Positions 24,315-32,995 of a stretch of 34,881 bases of DNA are shown here, piece after piece (the stretch's first letter is position 1; the number at the start of each line of letters is the position of its first letter). The stretch is from Lachnospiraceae bacterium (GTDB lineage Bacteria > Bacillota > Clostridia > Lachnospirales > Lachnospiraceae). Below the pieces are notes generated by a model. That model saw only the letters and a program-made list of their open reading frames with translations. It was not told the DNA's origin and did no database searches. The stretch lies in assembly GCA_017619295.1 (NCBI GenBank), contig JAFZSQ010000043.1, positions 1 to 34,881 of the forward strand, read 5' to 3'. The position numbers and the translations under genes were made by a program.

Positions 24315-24353
24315 CCCTAAACCTCCAATAATAATATTAACATTAAACATGCT

Positions 24354-24371
24354 ATATGCAATATGGCATAT
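24354..24371. promoter_or_regulatory. Small inverted repeat upstream of the sensory operon
   Basis: ATATGC and GCATAT arms six bases apart lie about 40 bases upstream of the response regulator start, in the 236-base divergent gap with citrate synthase. It is a candidate operator only. No clear consensus promoter was found in this gap for either side. Confidence 0.3.
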
Positions 24372-24550
24372 CTTAAGACTGTATTGGTGAATATTACGAT
24401 GGATTTGATTGTTTAAATCACAGTTCTTAATAATTTCTGTAATATTTATTCAAAAATGTTAAAGTTTTATAAATATTTAGCCCATAACCTTGCCTAAATA
24501 CGACATTTTTTGATAGTATATTAATACACTTTATGAACAGGAGGGAACTT

Positions 24551-25924
24551 ATGGATTTTACACTGGGAAACCCCTATTCGGTTGTAACACCCGAAATTGC
24601 TCGCATGGCAGAAATGTGTCAAAGTGCGGATATTATAGATACGGAATTATACACTAAGCTTGATGTTAAAAGGGGTCTTCGTGACCTTAACGGTAAGGGC
24701 GTATTGGCCGGACTTACCAATATCTCCGACGTTCATGCCAAGGAGATTATTAACGGCAAAGAAGTGCCCGTTGCAGGACAGCTCTATTATCGTGGCTATA
24801 ACGTTGAGGATCTTGTTAAGGGCTTTACTTCAGATAACCGCTTTGGCTACGAAGAGATGACCTATCTTCTCCTCTACGGAAAGTTGCCGAGTGCAAGCGA
24901 ACTTGAAGAGTTTAAGCGTATCCTTTTCGGATACCGTTCTCTTCCCACCAACTTTGTAAGGGATATCATCATGAAAGCTCCCAGCAGAGACATGATGAAT
25001 ACACTGGCAAGAAGCGTGCTTACGCTTTACTCATATGACGATTATGAAGATGACACTTCTCTTCCCAACGTGTTGAGACAGTGCCTGCAGCTTATAAGCC
25101 TTTTCCCTCAGCTGGCGATTTACGGATATCAGGCATATCACCATTATTACAATGGTAAAAGCTTATATATCCACCATCCCAGACAGGACCTTTCTACTGC
25201 CGAACATATACTTTACCTTTTAAGATCAAACAAGAAGTTTACCGATCTCGAGGCAAAGATACTTGATATTGCATTGGTTCTTCATATGGAGCACGGCGGA
25301 GGTAATAACTCATCCTTTACTACTCATGTTGTTACTTCAAGTATGACGGATACATACTCAACCATCGCCGCAGCGTTAGGTTCATTAAAGGGCCCCAGAC
25401 ATGGTGGAGCAAACATCAAAGTAGTTCAAATGTTTGATGATTTAAAGAGACATGTAAAGAACTGGGAAAACGATGACGAGGTTGCAGTATATCTTGAAAA
25501 GCTTTTAAACAAAGAAGCCTTTGACAATGCAGGTTTAATATACGGCGTTGGACATGCAATCTATTCTAAGTCTGACCCCAGAGCCGTAATCTTCAAGTCC
25601 TTCGTTGAAAAGCTTTCCGAGGAAAAGGGACTTCACAAAGAGTTTGAGCTATATAACAGAGTTGAGAATCTGGCTCCCGATGTAATTAGTAAATCACGCC
25701 AGATGTATAAGGGCGTCAGCGTAAACGTGGACTTCTACTCAGGATTCGTATACAGAATGCTCGGTCTTCCCCTTCAGCTCTACACTCCCATCTTCGCAAT
25801 AGCAAGAATTGCCGGTTGGAGTGCTCATCGTCTTGAAGAACTTGCCAACAATGGTAAGATTATAAGACCTGCATATAAACCTGTGTGTGAGCATAAAGAT
25901 TACGTGGATATGAACAAAAGATAA
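24551..25924 (+). CDS. gltA: Citrate synthase
   Basis: The protein is 457 residues from ATG 24551. The open frame begins at 24533, but AGGAGGG (24539-24545) lies inside that extension and five bases before 24551, which fixes the start. It condenses acetyl-CoA and oxaloacetate to citrate in the cytosol. Catalytic segments are present: MEHGGGNNSSFTTHV (first His), GPRHGGAN (binding-site His), GVGHAIYSKSDPRAV (second His) and VNVDFYSGFVYRMLG with the catalytic Asp. The N-terminal 70 residues are longer than in the compact archaeal type. In anaerobic Lachnospiraceae it probably serves 2-oxoglutarate and glutamate synthesis through an incomplete cycle; no aconitase or isocitrate dehydrogenase gene is nearby. 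A 2-methylcitrate activity cannot be excluded. Confidence 0.93.
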   Translation: MDFTLGNPYSVVTPEIARMAEMCQSADIIDTELYTKLDVKRGLRDLNGKGVLAGLTNISDVHAKEIINGKEVPVAGQLYYRGYNVEDLVKGFTSDNRFGYEEMTYLLLYGKLPSASELEEFKRILFGYRSLPTNFVRDIIMKAPSRDMMNTLARSVLTLYSYDDYEDDTSLPNVLRQCLQLISLFPQLAIYGYQAYHHYYNGKSLYIHHPRQDLSTAEHILYLLRSNKKFTDLEAKILDIALVLHMEHGGGNNSSFTTHVVTSSMTDTYSTIAAALGSLKGPRHGGANIKVVQMFDDLKRHVKNWENDDEVAVYLEKLLNKEAFDNAGLIYGVGHAIYSKSDPRAVIFKSFVEKLSEEKGLHKEFELYNRVENLAPDVISKSRQMYKGVSVNVDFYSGFVYRMLGLPLQLYTPIFAIARIAGWSAHRLEELANNGKIIRPAYKPVCEHKDYVDMNKR

Positions 25925-25929
25925 ATTAA

Positions 25930-25960
25930 AGAGCTCGGCAGATGCCGAGCTCTGTTTTTT
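25930..25960 (+). terminator. Intrinsic terminator after citrate synthase
   Basis: The arms AGAGCTCGGCA and TGCCGAGCTCT (inner bases likely unpaired) are followed by GTTTTTT. The tract overlaps the stop codon of the convergent GH2 gene. Confidence 0.9.
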
Positions 25961-28346
25961 ATTCTTCAATTTTACCGATTACAACCGGTTCTGCAGATGT
26001 GATTGCAAAGAAGTTGTCACGGAATTTGATATCATCATCCCTGCTTTCAAGGAATACGTAAGGCACAAATGTGGGTGATGAAATCCAGGTGGTCTTCTGT
26101 CCGCTTTCAAAGTTAACTTTCATAATGGGTGATTCTATATTTAAATCTTTGATAGGAACAAAAGTTGCCCACTCACTGTAATCGCCGAAGCTCATCTCAA
26201 CAAATACGTCATTTAACTTAAGATGAGGCTTGTTCTCAAAGACCTCGGTGAAATCGTACTCAAACACCTTAACTGCTGAAAATCTGGGAACAAAAATATC
26301 AACTCTGTTTTCGAACTCATTCTTGAAATCCATTGTTTTCAGATGGAAATTGCAAAGTGTGCAAATTCTTTGTCTGCTTTCGTTGGAAATCCAGAACTCT
26401 ACTTTTTTATCCTTAATTACAATACTGGGCGCTACCGGCGCATAGAATTTCCTTGCCATGTAGTGAAGAGCCTTATATCTTCCGTAGTAATCTATGCTGG
26501 ACCATGAAGCAACAGGCCAGTTATCGTTAAACTGCCAGTAAAGGCTACCCATGCAACGTCCTCTGTTTCTCCTCATATGATCAACAGCGGTCTTCATGGC
26601 AATACCCTGCATAATCTGACTGTCAAGAACCAGCTCTTCAAAGTTTCCGGGCTCATTAAAGCACTCTTTGAGATAAGCAAGAATCTTCTCATTTGCAGAA
26701 GGATTCTTCTGATGCGACTCCATAATCTCAGAATCAATTCTAAAGTCATCTTCCTTCTCAACAAACTCTGCGATAGTCTTCATTGAAGGGAAGGACTGGA
26801 AGCCAAATTCAGACAGGAATCTGAAATAATGATTCTCGTAATCTCTGAAAGGTTTCATTCCATGCCATACCTTCCAGTAATGGCTGTCACCGTCATTCTC
26901 ATTGTCAGGATCATCAAATCCGCCGCCCTTTGAAGGTGAAGAAGGTACATAGAATGTATCGGGAGCATATCTCTTGCAAAGTTCAGGGATAAGTTCCTCA
27001 AACTGTTCTGTATAGTCTTTTCTTAAAGTATCGGAATGGTGCTTGGTAATCTCCCACTCAATCCATGCAAGTTCCATCTCGTTGTTACCGCAAAGGAGTC
27101 CTAAACATGCATGGTTTCTGATACGTTTTGTTACATATCTAATCTCTGCTTTAACTAAATCTCTGAAGGCTTCACCATTCTCGAGCTTGGCCTCAAGATC
27201 ATAAACATTGCAAGCAAACATGAAATCCTGCCAGAGTATAATTCCTGCCTCATCACAAAGGTCATAGAATTTATCTCTGGGATAGAATCCGCCGCCCCAT
27301 ACTCTTAAGCAATTAAAGTTGGCAAATTTGGCAGCTTTAATATCTCTTTCAAGTGTCTCGTCATCAATCATGCCGTAGAAACAGTTGTCAGGAATATAAT
27401 CTGCACCCATTGCAAATATCTTATGACCATTAACGGTAAAAGCGAATTCTCTTCCCCACTGATCCTTCTCTCTGGATACCGTGATAGTTCTAAGTCCGAT
27501 ACGGGTACTTAATTCATCGCTTTCCCCTGTATCACGACTTGTGGCAGTGACTTTAACAGTATATAAGGGCTGTTCGCCATAACCTGCGGGCCACCAGAAC
27601 TCAGGATTATATATTTCAATCTCTCTGAAGAATTCACCTTCATAAATCTTATCACCCGAAGGATCAAACACTTCGGTTTTAATGTCTGCTTCAACGATTC
27701 CTATACCCTGTGAGAAAACCTTAAGGCCAACCACGCCTTCTCCTAGATTATGGTCCTGTCTTACCCATACATCATCAAGTCTCACTTCATCGTAAGCAAT
27801 TAGCTCCATGGGCTCATAAATACCGCAATCGGGAAGCTGAGGGCCCCAATCCCAACCAAAACTTGAATGGGATTTCCTGATGTACTGAGAATTGGCCATG
27901 GTACCGGTATTGATCATGGTAATTTCTCTGTCAGGGCCGGGCTTTACGGCATTAATCAATCTCGTAGCAGAGAAGAATCTGAATTCCAGTTCGTTCTGTT
28001 CTTTTAGAATATCAGACACATCTATTCTGTACTTGATATGAGCATTCTCACAGTGTCTTATCTTATTTCCGTTTAAATAAACGTCACAAACCGTATCAAT
28101 GCTCTTAAGAACCAGTTCTTTCTTTTTCTTCTTAAGAACCTCTTCATCAACAACAAAAACTCCCCTGACAACAAAATCATTGTCAAGGAAGTCTCTTACT
28201 TCATACTCATTGGTTCCGATGTAAGGATTCTTAATATCGCCGGATAAAACGAAAGACTGCATTGCAGAGCCGGGAATATCAAATTTCTTCCAATCCTCAG
28301 AACCTGATAATGCTATTTTGAAAATACCTTCAATAGTTTTCTTCAA
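25959..28346 (-). CDS. Glycoside hydrolase family 2 beta-mannosidase
   Basis: The protein is 795 residues from a TTG start at 28346, seven bases after GGGGG. The longer ATG frame would begin inside threonine synthase and is not supported. The enzyme removes terminal beta-1,4-mannose from manno-oligosaccharides. Layout: N-terminal sugar-binding domain with the family marker SSFGWDWGPQLPDCGI, an immunoglobulin-like domain, then the TIM barrel. The acid/base is Glu in GLLCGNNEMELAW (about 421) and the nucleophile is Glu in FLSEFGFQSFP (about 514). No signal peptide, so it acts in the cytosol on imported oligosaccharides. It is the last gene of the GH25, AP2, threonine synthase, GH2 series, 28 bases after thrC, which is an odd metabolic pairing. 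Confidence 0.92.
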   Translation of the reverse strand: MKKTIEGIFKIALSGSEDWKKFDIPGSAMQSFVLSGDIKNPYIGTNEYEVRDFLDNDFVVRGVFVVDEEVLKKKKKELVLKSIDTVCDVYLNGNKIRHCENAHIKYRIDVSDILKEQNELEFRFFSATRLINAVKPGPDREITMINTGTMANSQYIRKSHSSFGWDWGPQLPDCGIYEPMELIAYDEVRLDDVWVRQDHNLGEGVVGLKVFSQGIGIVEADIKTEVFDPSGDKIYEGEFFREIEIYNPEFWWPAGYGEQPLYTVKVTATSRDTGESDELSTRIGLRTITVSREKDQWGREFAFTVNGHKIFAMGADYIPDNCFYGMIDDETLERDIKAAKFANFNCLRVWGGGFYPRDKFYDLCDEAGIILWQDFMFACNVYDLEAKLENGEAFRDLVKAEIRYVTKRIRNHACLGLLCGNNEMELAWIEWEITKHHSDTLRKDYTEQFEELIPELCKRYAPDTFYVPSSPSKGGGFDDPDNENDGDSHYWKVWHGMKPFRDYENHYFRFLSEFGFQSFPSMKTIAEFVEKEDDFRIDSEIMESHQKNPSANEKILAYLKECFNEPGNFEELVLDSQIMQGIAMKTAVDHMRRNRGRCMGSLYWQFNDNWPVASWSSIDYYGRYKALHYMARKFYAPVAPSIVIKDKKVEFWISNESRQRICTLCNFHLKTMDFKNEFENRVDIFVPRFSAVKVFEYDFTEVFENKPHLKLNDVFVEMSFGDYSEWATFVPIKDLNIESPIMKVNFESGQKTTWISSPTFVPYVFLESRDDDIKFRDNFFAITSAEPVVIGKIEE

Positions 28347-28374
28347 TGTAATACCCCCATTAATTATTGTTTTT

Positions 28375-29865
28375 TTATAACCCCAAAATATTGCAAACCG
28401 TATCGCACATCTTATCCTTGTCACAAACTGTATCGTGAAGGACCTTGGCGTTTCTTATATCTTCGATGGCCTTGGGGACCTTTACGTTTGCGACTTTGGA
28501 AAGCTCATCCACAAGTTCAAAATCTCCGGCCTTATCACAGTCACCTTTAAGGGCTTCCATTACGCTTCTTGTAAACTTGAAAGGACTTGCTGTAGATGCA
28601 ATTACCGCAGGTGTTGCCAAGTCACCTGTATCCTTCGCAAATTTCTCATATACACAAGCCGCCACAGCTGTATGAGTATCGATTACATATCCGCAATCGT
28701 CGTATATCTTCTTAATAGTGCCGGCGCATTCTTTAGTGTTTGCCCAGTTCCCGTAGAAGTCCTTTAATCCCTCTTTCATCTCGGATGTAATGGAATACTT
28801 ACCGGAATCCTTAAGACTGTTCATAAGCTCTGCGCACTTAGAAGCATCATTTCCTGCAATCTTGTAAATCAATCTCTCAAGGTTGCTGGAAATAAGAATA
28901 TCCATGGAAGGAGATGTTGTAAGAATGAAATCTCTGTTTCTGTCATAATCTCCTGTTCCAAAGAAATCGAAAAGCACTTTGTTGTCGTTTGAAGCACAAA
29001 CCAGTTTCTTAATGGGAAGTCCCATGTTCTTAGCATAGAAAGCTGCAAGAATATTACCGAAGTTTCCGGTAGGAACTACTACATTAATCTCCTCACCTGA
29101 TTTAATCTTCTCTTCCTTAAGAAGGGTTGCGTAAGCATATACATAGTAAACAATCTGAGGAACAAGACGACCGATATTAATGGAGTTTGCAGATGAGAAC
29201 TGCATTCCTGCATCGCTCATTCTCTTCTTCATACCCTCATCGGAGAAGATAGCTTTTACTCCGCTTTGAGCATCGTCAAAGTTACCTCTGATGGCAACTA
29301 CATGTGTGTTGTCACCGGTCTGAGTAACCATCTGCTTCTCCTGGATAGGGCTGACGCCATCCTTGGGGTAAAATACAATAATCTCAGTTCCGGGAACATC
29401 GGCAAAACCCGCAAGTGCTGCCTTACCTGTATCACCTGAAGTTGCTGTAAGGATAACAATCTTCTTATCCATCTTATTCTTCTTTGCAGAAGTGGTCATA
29501 AGATGAGGAAGAATAGATAAAGCCATGTCCTTAAAAGCAATTGTTGCTCCGTGGAAAAGCTCAAGATAATATGTATTTCCTACTTCAACAAGAGGAGCGA
29601 TGGCCTCTGTGTCAAATTTAGAATCATACGCTTTTTCAATGCAGTTCTTAAGCTCATCCTCAGTAAAGTCTGTAAGGAACTGCTTCATTACATTGTAAGC
29701 AACCTCTTTATATTCCATCTTAGCAAGTTCTTCCAAAGAACAATCAAGAGTAGGAATCTTATCGGGAACATATAATCCACCGTCCGGTGCCAAACCTCTT
29801 AAAATGGCCATGGAAGGTGTAACCGCTTCCTTGTCTCCTCTTGTGCTAAAATACTTCAACTCCAT
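28375..29865 (-). CDS. thrC: Threonine synthase
   Basis: The 496-residue protein is a cytosolic PLP enzyme that converts O-phosphohomoserine to threonine. The N-terminus MELKYFSTRG and LAPDGGLYVPDKIP are typical of the long (about 490) yeast/E. coli type. The PLP lysine is K112 in LFHGATIAFKDMALSILPHL. TATSGDTGKAALAGF gives the phosphate-binding loop, and VVPTGNFGNILAAFYAKNMG is a further conserved segment. It starts three bases after the stop of the AP2-domain gene, whose last codons carry its AGGAG ribosome site, so translation is probably coupled. No T-box or other leader is visible. No homoserine kinase or dehydrogenase gene is adjacent. Confidence 0.95.
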   Translation of the reverse strand: MELKYFSTRGDKEAVTPSMAILRGLAPDGGLYVPDKIPTLDCSLEELAKMEYKEVAYNVMKQFLTDFTEDELKNCIEKAYDSKFDTEAIAPLVEVGNTYYLELFHGATIAFKDMALSILPHLMTTSAKKNKMDKKIVILTATSGDTGKAALAGFADVPGTEIIVFYPKDGVSPIQEKQMVTQTGDNTHVVAIRGNFDDAQSGVKAIFSDEGMKKRMSDAGMQFSSANSINIGRLVPQIVYYVYAYATLLKEEKIKSGEEINVVVPTGNFGNILAAFYAKNMGLPIKKLVCASNDNKVLFDFFGTGDYDRNRDFILTTSPSMDILISSNLERLIYKIAGNDASKCAELMNSLKDSGKYSITSEMKEGLKDFYGNWANTKECAGTIKKIYDDCGYVIDTHTAVAACVYEKFAKDTGDLATPAVIASTASPFKFTRSVMEALKGDCDKAGDFELVDELSKVANVKVPKAIEDIRNAKVLHDTVCDKDKMCDTVCNILGL

Positions 29866-29868
29866 TTG

Positions 29869-30690
29869 TTACTGATCTCCTTTCGGGGGTACATTATAAT
29901 TAACTATCTTCTCAGATATGATAAGTCTCGAATACATATCAGCATACTGCCTCGGCGACAAACTTTCAACATAATTCGGTGAAAAATTCTTGTGAAATCC
30001 ATTCCTTTTTAGTATATCAATGGCCTTGTTATATGCCACAGCCGCCTCTTCCGCCGTTCTGTACGTCCCAACAAGATAATTGCCGTTAATATGTATGTGT
30101 GCCTGATACACGTTAATGTTCTTTTTCTTCTTCTGTTTAACCCCGTGATAAGAATTTATGATGTGAATGTTCTCATATCTGAAATCCGTAGGGTCATCAT
30201 TGTAGAACTCGTAGTCTTTTCCCAAAACAGCATTACTCATGATGCCATAGCGGTTCATGATGTTATACTGCATTCCATACTCAGCCACGAAAAAGTGACC
30301 GTTTCTCCTCATAATCTTATGGGACGAATAATAGAAAAGGTCATCCATATCAAACTTGAACACAAAGTCAGGAGAAAGATAATAATAGAAAAACTTCTCC
30401 TGAAGATAAATCGGGTTCGCAATATAAATATCGTTGTCCCTGAGATTAATGATGGAAACGAATTTATCAAACTGTATGGAAGGATTGATTTTGTTATAAG
30501 CGTCAATCTTTATGCTTGGATCTTTAAGTAATGCGTCGGCATCCTTATAAGCCAAATGCGCAGCAAACATAGAGTCATAACTGCCAAGACTTATATGCTT
30601 ACGCTTATAAGTCATTGAGGCTCTGTAGTACTCGGTTCCGTCTTTTTTCTTAGCGGGATAAACACCCGGTAGGGATTTTCCTTTGGCCAT
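29869..30690 (-). CDS. Protein with two AP2-like domains around a degenerate HNH-like core
   Basis: The protein is 273 residues from ATG 30690; a GTG three codons earlier is the alternative. Residues 8-57 look like an AP2/integrase-type DNA-binding domain: GVYPAKKKDGTEYYRASMTY, then HISLGSYDSMFAAHLAYKDA. Residues 193-240 look like a second: VYQAHIHINGNYLVGTYRTA, then EEAAVAYNKA. Between them, IMRRNGHFFVAEYGMQYNIM and GKDYEFYNDDPTDFRYENIHI resemble the end of HNH homing-endonuclease domains (x-H-x-N-x-D-P-x-D-x-R-x-E-N-L) but lack the catalytic His-Asn pair. It is probably a domesticated homing-nuclease relative acting as a DNA-binding protein. It lies three bases before thrC and 35 bases after the GH25 gene, in one transcript. 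Its target is unknown. Confidence 0.72.
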   Translation of the reverse strand: MAKGKSLPGVYPAKKKDGTEYYRASMTYKRKHISLGSYDSMFAAHLAYKDADALLKDPSIKIDAYNKINPSIQFDKFVSIINLRDNDIYIANPIYLQEKFFYYYLSPDFVFKFDMDDLFYYSSHKIMRRNGHFFVAEYGMQYNIMNRYGIMSNAVLGKDYEFYNDDPTDFRYENIHIINSYHGVKQKKKKNINVYQAHIHINGNYLVGTYRTAEEAAVAYNKAIDILKRNGFHKNFSPNYVESLSPRQYADMYSRLIISEKIVNYNVPPKGDQ

Positions 30691-30724
30691 GTCGTTCACC
30701 GTCTAAAGATTGAAAACTAAGCTG

Positions 30725-31939
30725 CTATTTATTGGAATAATCAACGAAGCAAATATTAAGGTTTGCCGGTCCTGTAATACCGTTAACTGTACCCGATGTG
30801 GAATACTGCCACATGGAAAACTTATAGGGATAATCGGGAAGGTCTCCGGGCTGGGATAACCACACTTCATATCCTGCAAGTTTCGTCAAATCAATTTCCT
30901 TAATCAGCCATTCCTTATTGCCGTAAAGACTTGGTCTGAAACCCTTTGCGCTTATGGCATCCATAAAGGTCTTGGCTATGTTTGTTTTGTCAGCCTTGGA
31001 AAGGGCTTCAATTCTTGATGCGTCGTTCTCAACGAATTCCATGTCGTAAGCAATAGGATAAGTAATCTTGTATTCTCCTATTGCATTAAGAACAACGTTG
31101 GCTTCTTCAGTCGCTTCCTCAACAGTAACTGCCTGTGAGTAGAAATATAAACCGATTCCAAGTCCTGCATCGGTAGCTTTCTTAATGTTATCTGCAAAGA
31201 ATTCGTCTATGGTGATGGTACCTGAGCTGTAACCTCTGCCTCCGACTTTAAGCATTACAAAATCGATGCCTGCATCTTTAAGTGCATAGAAATCAACTGT
31301 TCCCTGGTACCTGGAAATATCCGTGCCCCAGAAGGACTTGTTCTTTCCGTCATCCTCGTATTTAAGAATGCCGTTCTGTATTACAAACTTGGTTAAGTCG
31401 TAGTTGTTCCTGGTGAGATAATTGCTGATTGCAACCCACTCTTCCGTGCCGTCACGATATTTAACCAAGGTATGCTTTCCGTCGTCGGAAGCATCTTTGG
31501 TATCTTTATTCTCCTCCTCGGACTTCTTTTCATCAGAGGATTTGTCCTTATCTTTATCCTTGTCTTTGGAGTTCTTTTCGGAAGCTTCCTTCTCCTTTTC
31601 GTTGGTGGTGTCGGTAGTTTCCTTATCGTCCTTATTTTTCTTCTTATTGTAATCGGAGAAAATATCCAAATCGTCAGGATGAAGCTTTTCTTTCTCACCT
31701 CCGAGGATGGACTCGGTACTGGGCATTCCGTAGATGTCTGTCTCCTCCTCAGCCTCTACCTGGGCAGGCTTGGTTGAAACAGATGACGACTTTTTCTTCT
31801 TATCGGCATTGCCCGAAATCACAAGGACTACAGCGAGAATAAGCAAAATAAATAAAGACACGAGAATAAATATTGCCGTGCCGCTCATTCTTTCATTGCC
31901 GTATTCAAAATTGTCGTCGTAGTTGTCGTTAAGCTTCAT
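30725..31939 (-). CDS. Membrane-anchored GH25 muramidase-like protein
   Basis: The 404-residue protein has a short cytosolic start, a membrane helix at about 20-43 (AIFILVSLFILLILAVVLVI), then a highly charged Lys/Asp/Glu/Ser spacer (about 95-165). A small link domain contains KYRDGTEEWVAISNY. The GH25 barrel starts at about 204: WGTDISRYQGTVDFYALKDA, then GIDFVMLKVGGRGY, YFYSQAVTVEEATEEA, and YPIAYDMEFVE holding the catalytic Asp-x-Glu. It ends MWQYSTSGTVNGITG. Such enzymes cut the N-acetylmuramic acid link of peptidoglycan. The long spacer would reach across the wall, suggesting wall remodelling. A TGATATAAT extended -10 lies exactly at leaderless distance from the ATG, and no ribosome site is seen. 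Confidence 0.9.
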   Translation of the reverse strand: MKLNDNYDDNFEYGNERMSGTAIFILVSLFILLILAVVLVISGNADKKKKSSSVSTKPAQVEAEEETDIYGMPSTESILGGEKEKLHPDDLDIFSDYNKKKNKDDKETTDTTNEKEKEASEKNSKDKDKDKDKSSDEKKSEEENKDTKDASDDGKHTLVKYRDGTEEWVAISNYLTRNNYDLTKFVIQNGILKYEDDGKNKSFWGTDISRYQGTVDFYALKDAGIDFVMLKVGGRGYSSGTITIDEFFADNIKKATDAGLGIGLYFYSQAVTVEEATEEANVVLNAIGEYKITYPIAYDMEFVENDASRIEALSKADKTNIAKTFMDAISAKGFRPSLYGNKEWLIKEIDLTKLAGYEVWLSQPGDLPDYPYKFSMWQYSTSGTVNGITGPANLNICFVDYSNK

Positions 31940-32004
31940 GACGATATTATATCACACCTGGGGCCTGCTTGACTAAACAAAAGCATTTTTGTATATTCAT
32001 GGAT
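31940..32004. promoter_or_regulatory. Compact divergent promoters for GH25 (minus) and apbE (plus)
   Basis: Plus strand: TTGACT (31969-31974), 17 bases, TATATT (31992-31997), predicting transcription start at about 32004-32005, which is the apbE ATG. Minus strand: extended -10 TGA-TATAAT (TATAAT 31951-31946), predicting start at 31939, the A of the GH25 ATG. The two promoters share the gap, and neither gene shows a ribosome site. Confidence 0.7.
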
Positions 32005-32970
32005 ATGAAAAAGATACTTTCTGCAGCATTGCTGTTAATTCTGCTTATAATAACCATATTTCTCGTAAAAAAAGGACCGTCTGATTCGAAGTCCGTTTCA
32101 AAGACTGCCTTTGGACTTGATACGGTTATCACCATAACAATATATGATGATGGCGCTGACACTGAAGCCACACTCGATGGTTGCTTCTCACTTCTGAAAG
32201 ATTATGAATCAAAGTTCAGCAGAACGATTGAAGAATCTGATGTCTATAAGATTAATCATGCCGAAGGTTCACCTGTTTTAGTATCATCTGATACTTATGA
32301 ACTTGCGAAACTGGCTGTTTCATATGCCGAAATGTCAGAGGGTCTCGTTGACCCTACTATCGGCTCCGTTTCGGAGCTTTGGGACTTTCATTCCGATTCG
32401 CCCGCTTTGCCTGATGCCAAGGCCCTTGCTGAGGCTGTTAAACACGTTAATTATAAGAACGTTGTATTTGACGATTCCGCTGAAACGATAACACTTTCTG
32501 ACCCTGAGGCCAGATTGGATTTAGGATTTATCGCTAAGGGATATATCGCAGATAGAATTAAAGAATACTTGATTAATAAAGGTGTTAAGAGCGCCGTTAT
32601 AAACCTTGGTGGCAATGTCTTGGCTGTGGGTTCAAAGCCTGACGGTTCCCCCTTTAAAATCGGAATTCAGGACCCTAAAAAGCCCACTGGAACGCCCTAT
32701 ACCTCGCTTGATATAACAGATAAGTCAGTTGTCTCTTCCGGCTCATATGAAAGGAACTTCGTAGTTGATGGTATCACTTACCACCACATCCTTGACACTA
32801 AGACCGGTTATCCTGTGGATACGGACTTAGCTTCCGCATCAATAATAACTGAGACTTCTGTTGAGGGCGATGCGTTGTCGACCTACCTTTTTATTCTTGG
32901 TACAGATAAAGCTGAAGAATATGCCAAGTTGCGGCACGATGTTGAAATACTATTAATTCCCAAAGAATAA
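32005..32970 (+). CDS. apbE: FAD:protein FMN transferase (ApbE family)
   Basis: The protein is 321 residues from ATG 32005; ATG 31999 lies between the -10 and the predicted start point, and the longer TTG frame lies in the promoter. It moves FMN from FAD onto a threonine of flavoproteins such as Rnf or Nqr subunits, outside the membrane. The N-terminal hydrophobic anchor is MKKILSAALLLILLIITIFL, without a lipobox cysteine. Family segments: FGLDTVITITIYDDG, GLVDPTIGSVSELWDF, LDLGFIAKGYIADRI, AVINLGGNVLAVG, and the metal-site region TSVEGDALSTYLFILG. The length is normal. No Rnf genes are in this window. It has its own terminator. Confidence 0.93.
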   Translation: MKKILSAALLLILLIITIFLVKKGPSDSKSVSKTAFGLDTVITITIYDDGADTEATLDGCFSLLKDYESKFSRTIEESDVYKINHAEGSPVLVSSDTYELAKLAVSYAEMSEGLVDPTIGSVSELWDFHSDSPALPDAKALAEAVKHVNYKNVVFDDSAETITLSDPEARLDLGFIAKGYIADRIKEYLINKGVKSAVINLGGNVLAVGSKPDGSPFKIGIQDPKKPTGTPYTSLDITDKSVVSSGSYERNFVVDGITYHHILDTKTGYPVDTDLASASIITETSVEGDALSTYLFILGTDKAEEYAKLRHDVEILLIPKE

Positions 32971-32995
32971 AAAACCCGGCTATATGCCGGGTTTT
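32971..32995. terminator. Bidirectional intrinsic terminator
   Basis: The arms AAAACCCGGC and GCCGGGTTTT enclose TATAT. It serves apbE on the plus strand (TTTTATT follows) and the convergent small unknown gene on the minus strand (TTTTTT follows), whose stop codon lies within it. Confidence 0.88.

Noticed and set aside
24315-24550. Possible riboswitch or T-box ahead of citrate synthase or the sensory operon
   Set aside because: The gap is AT-rich with only short inverted repeats; no conserved riboswitch core or terminator was seen.
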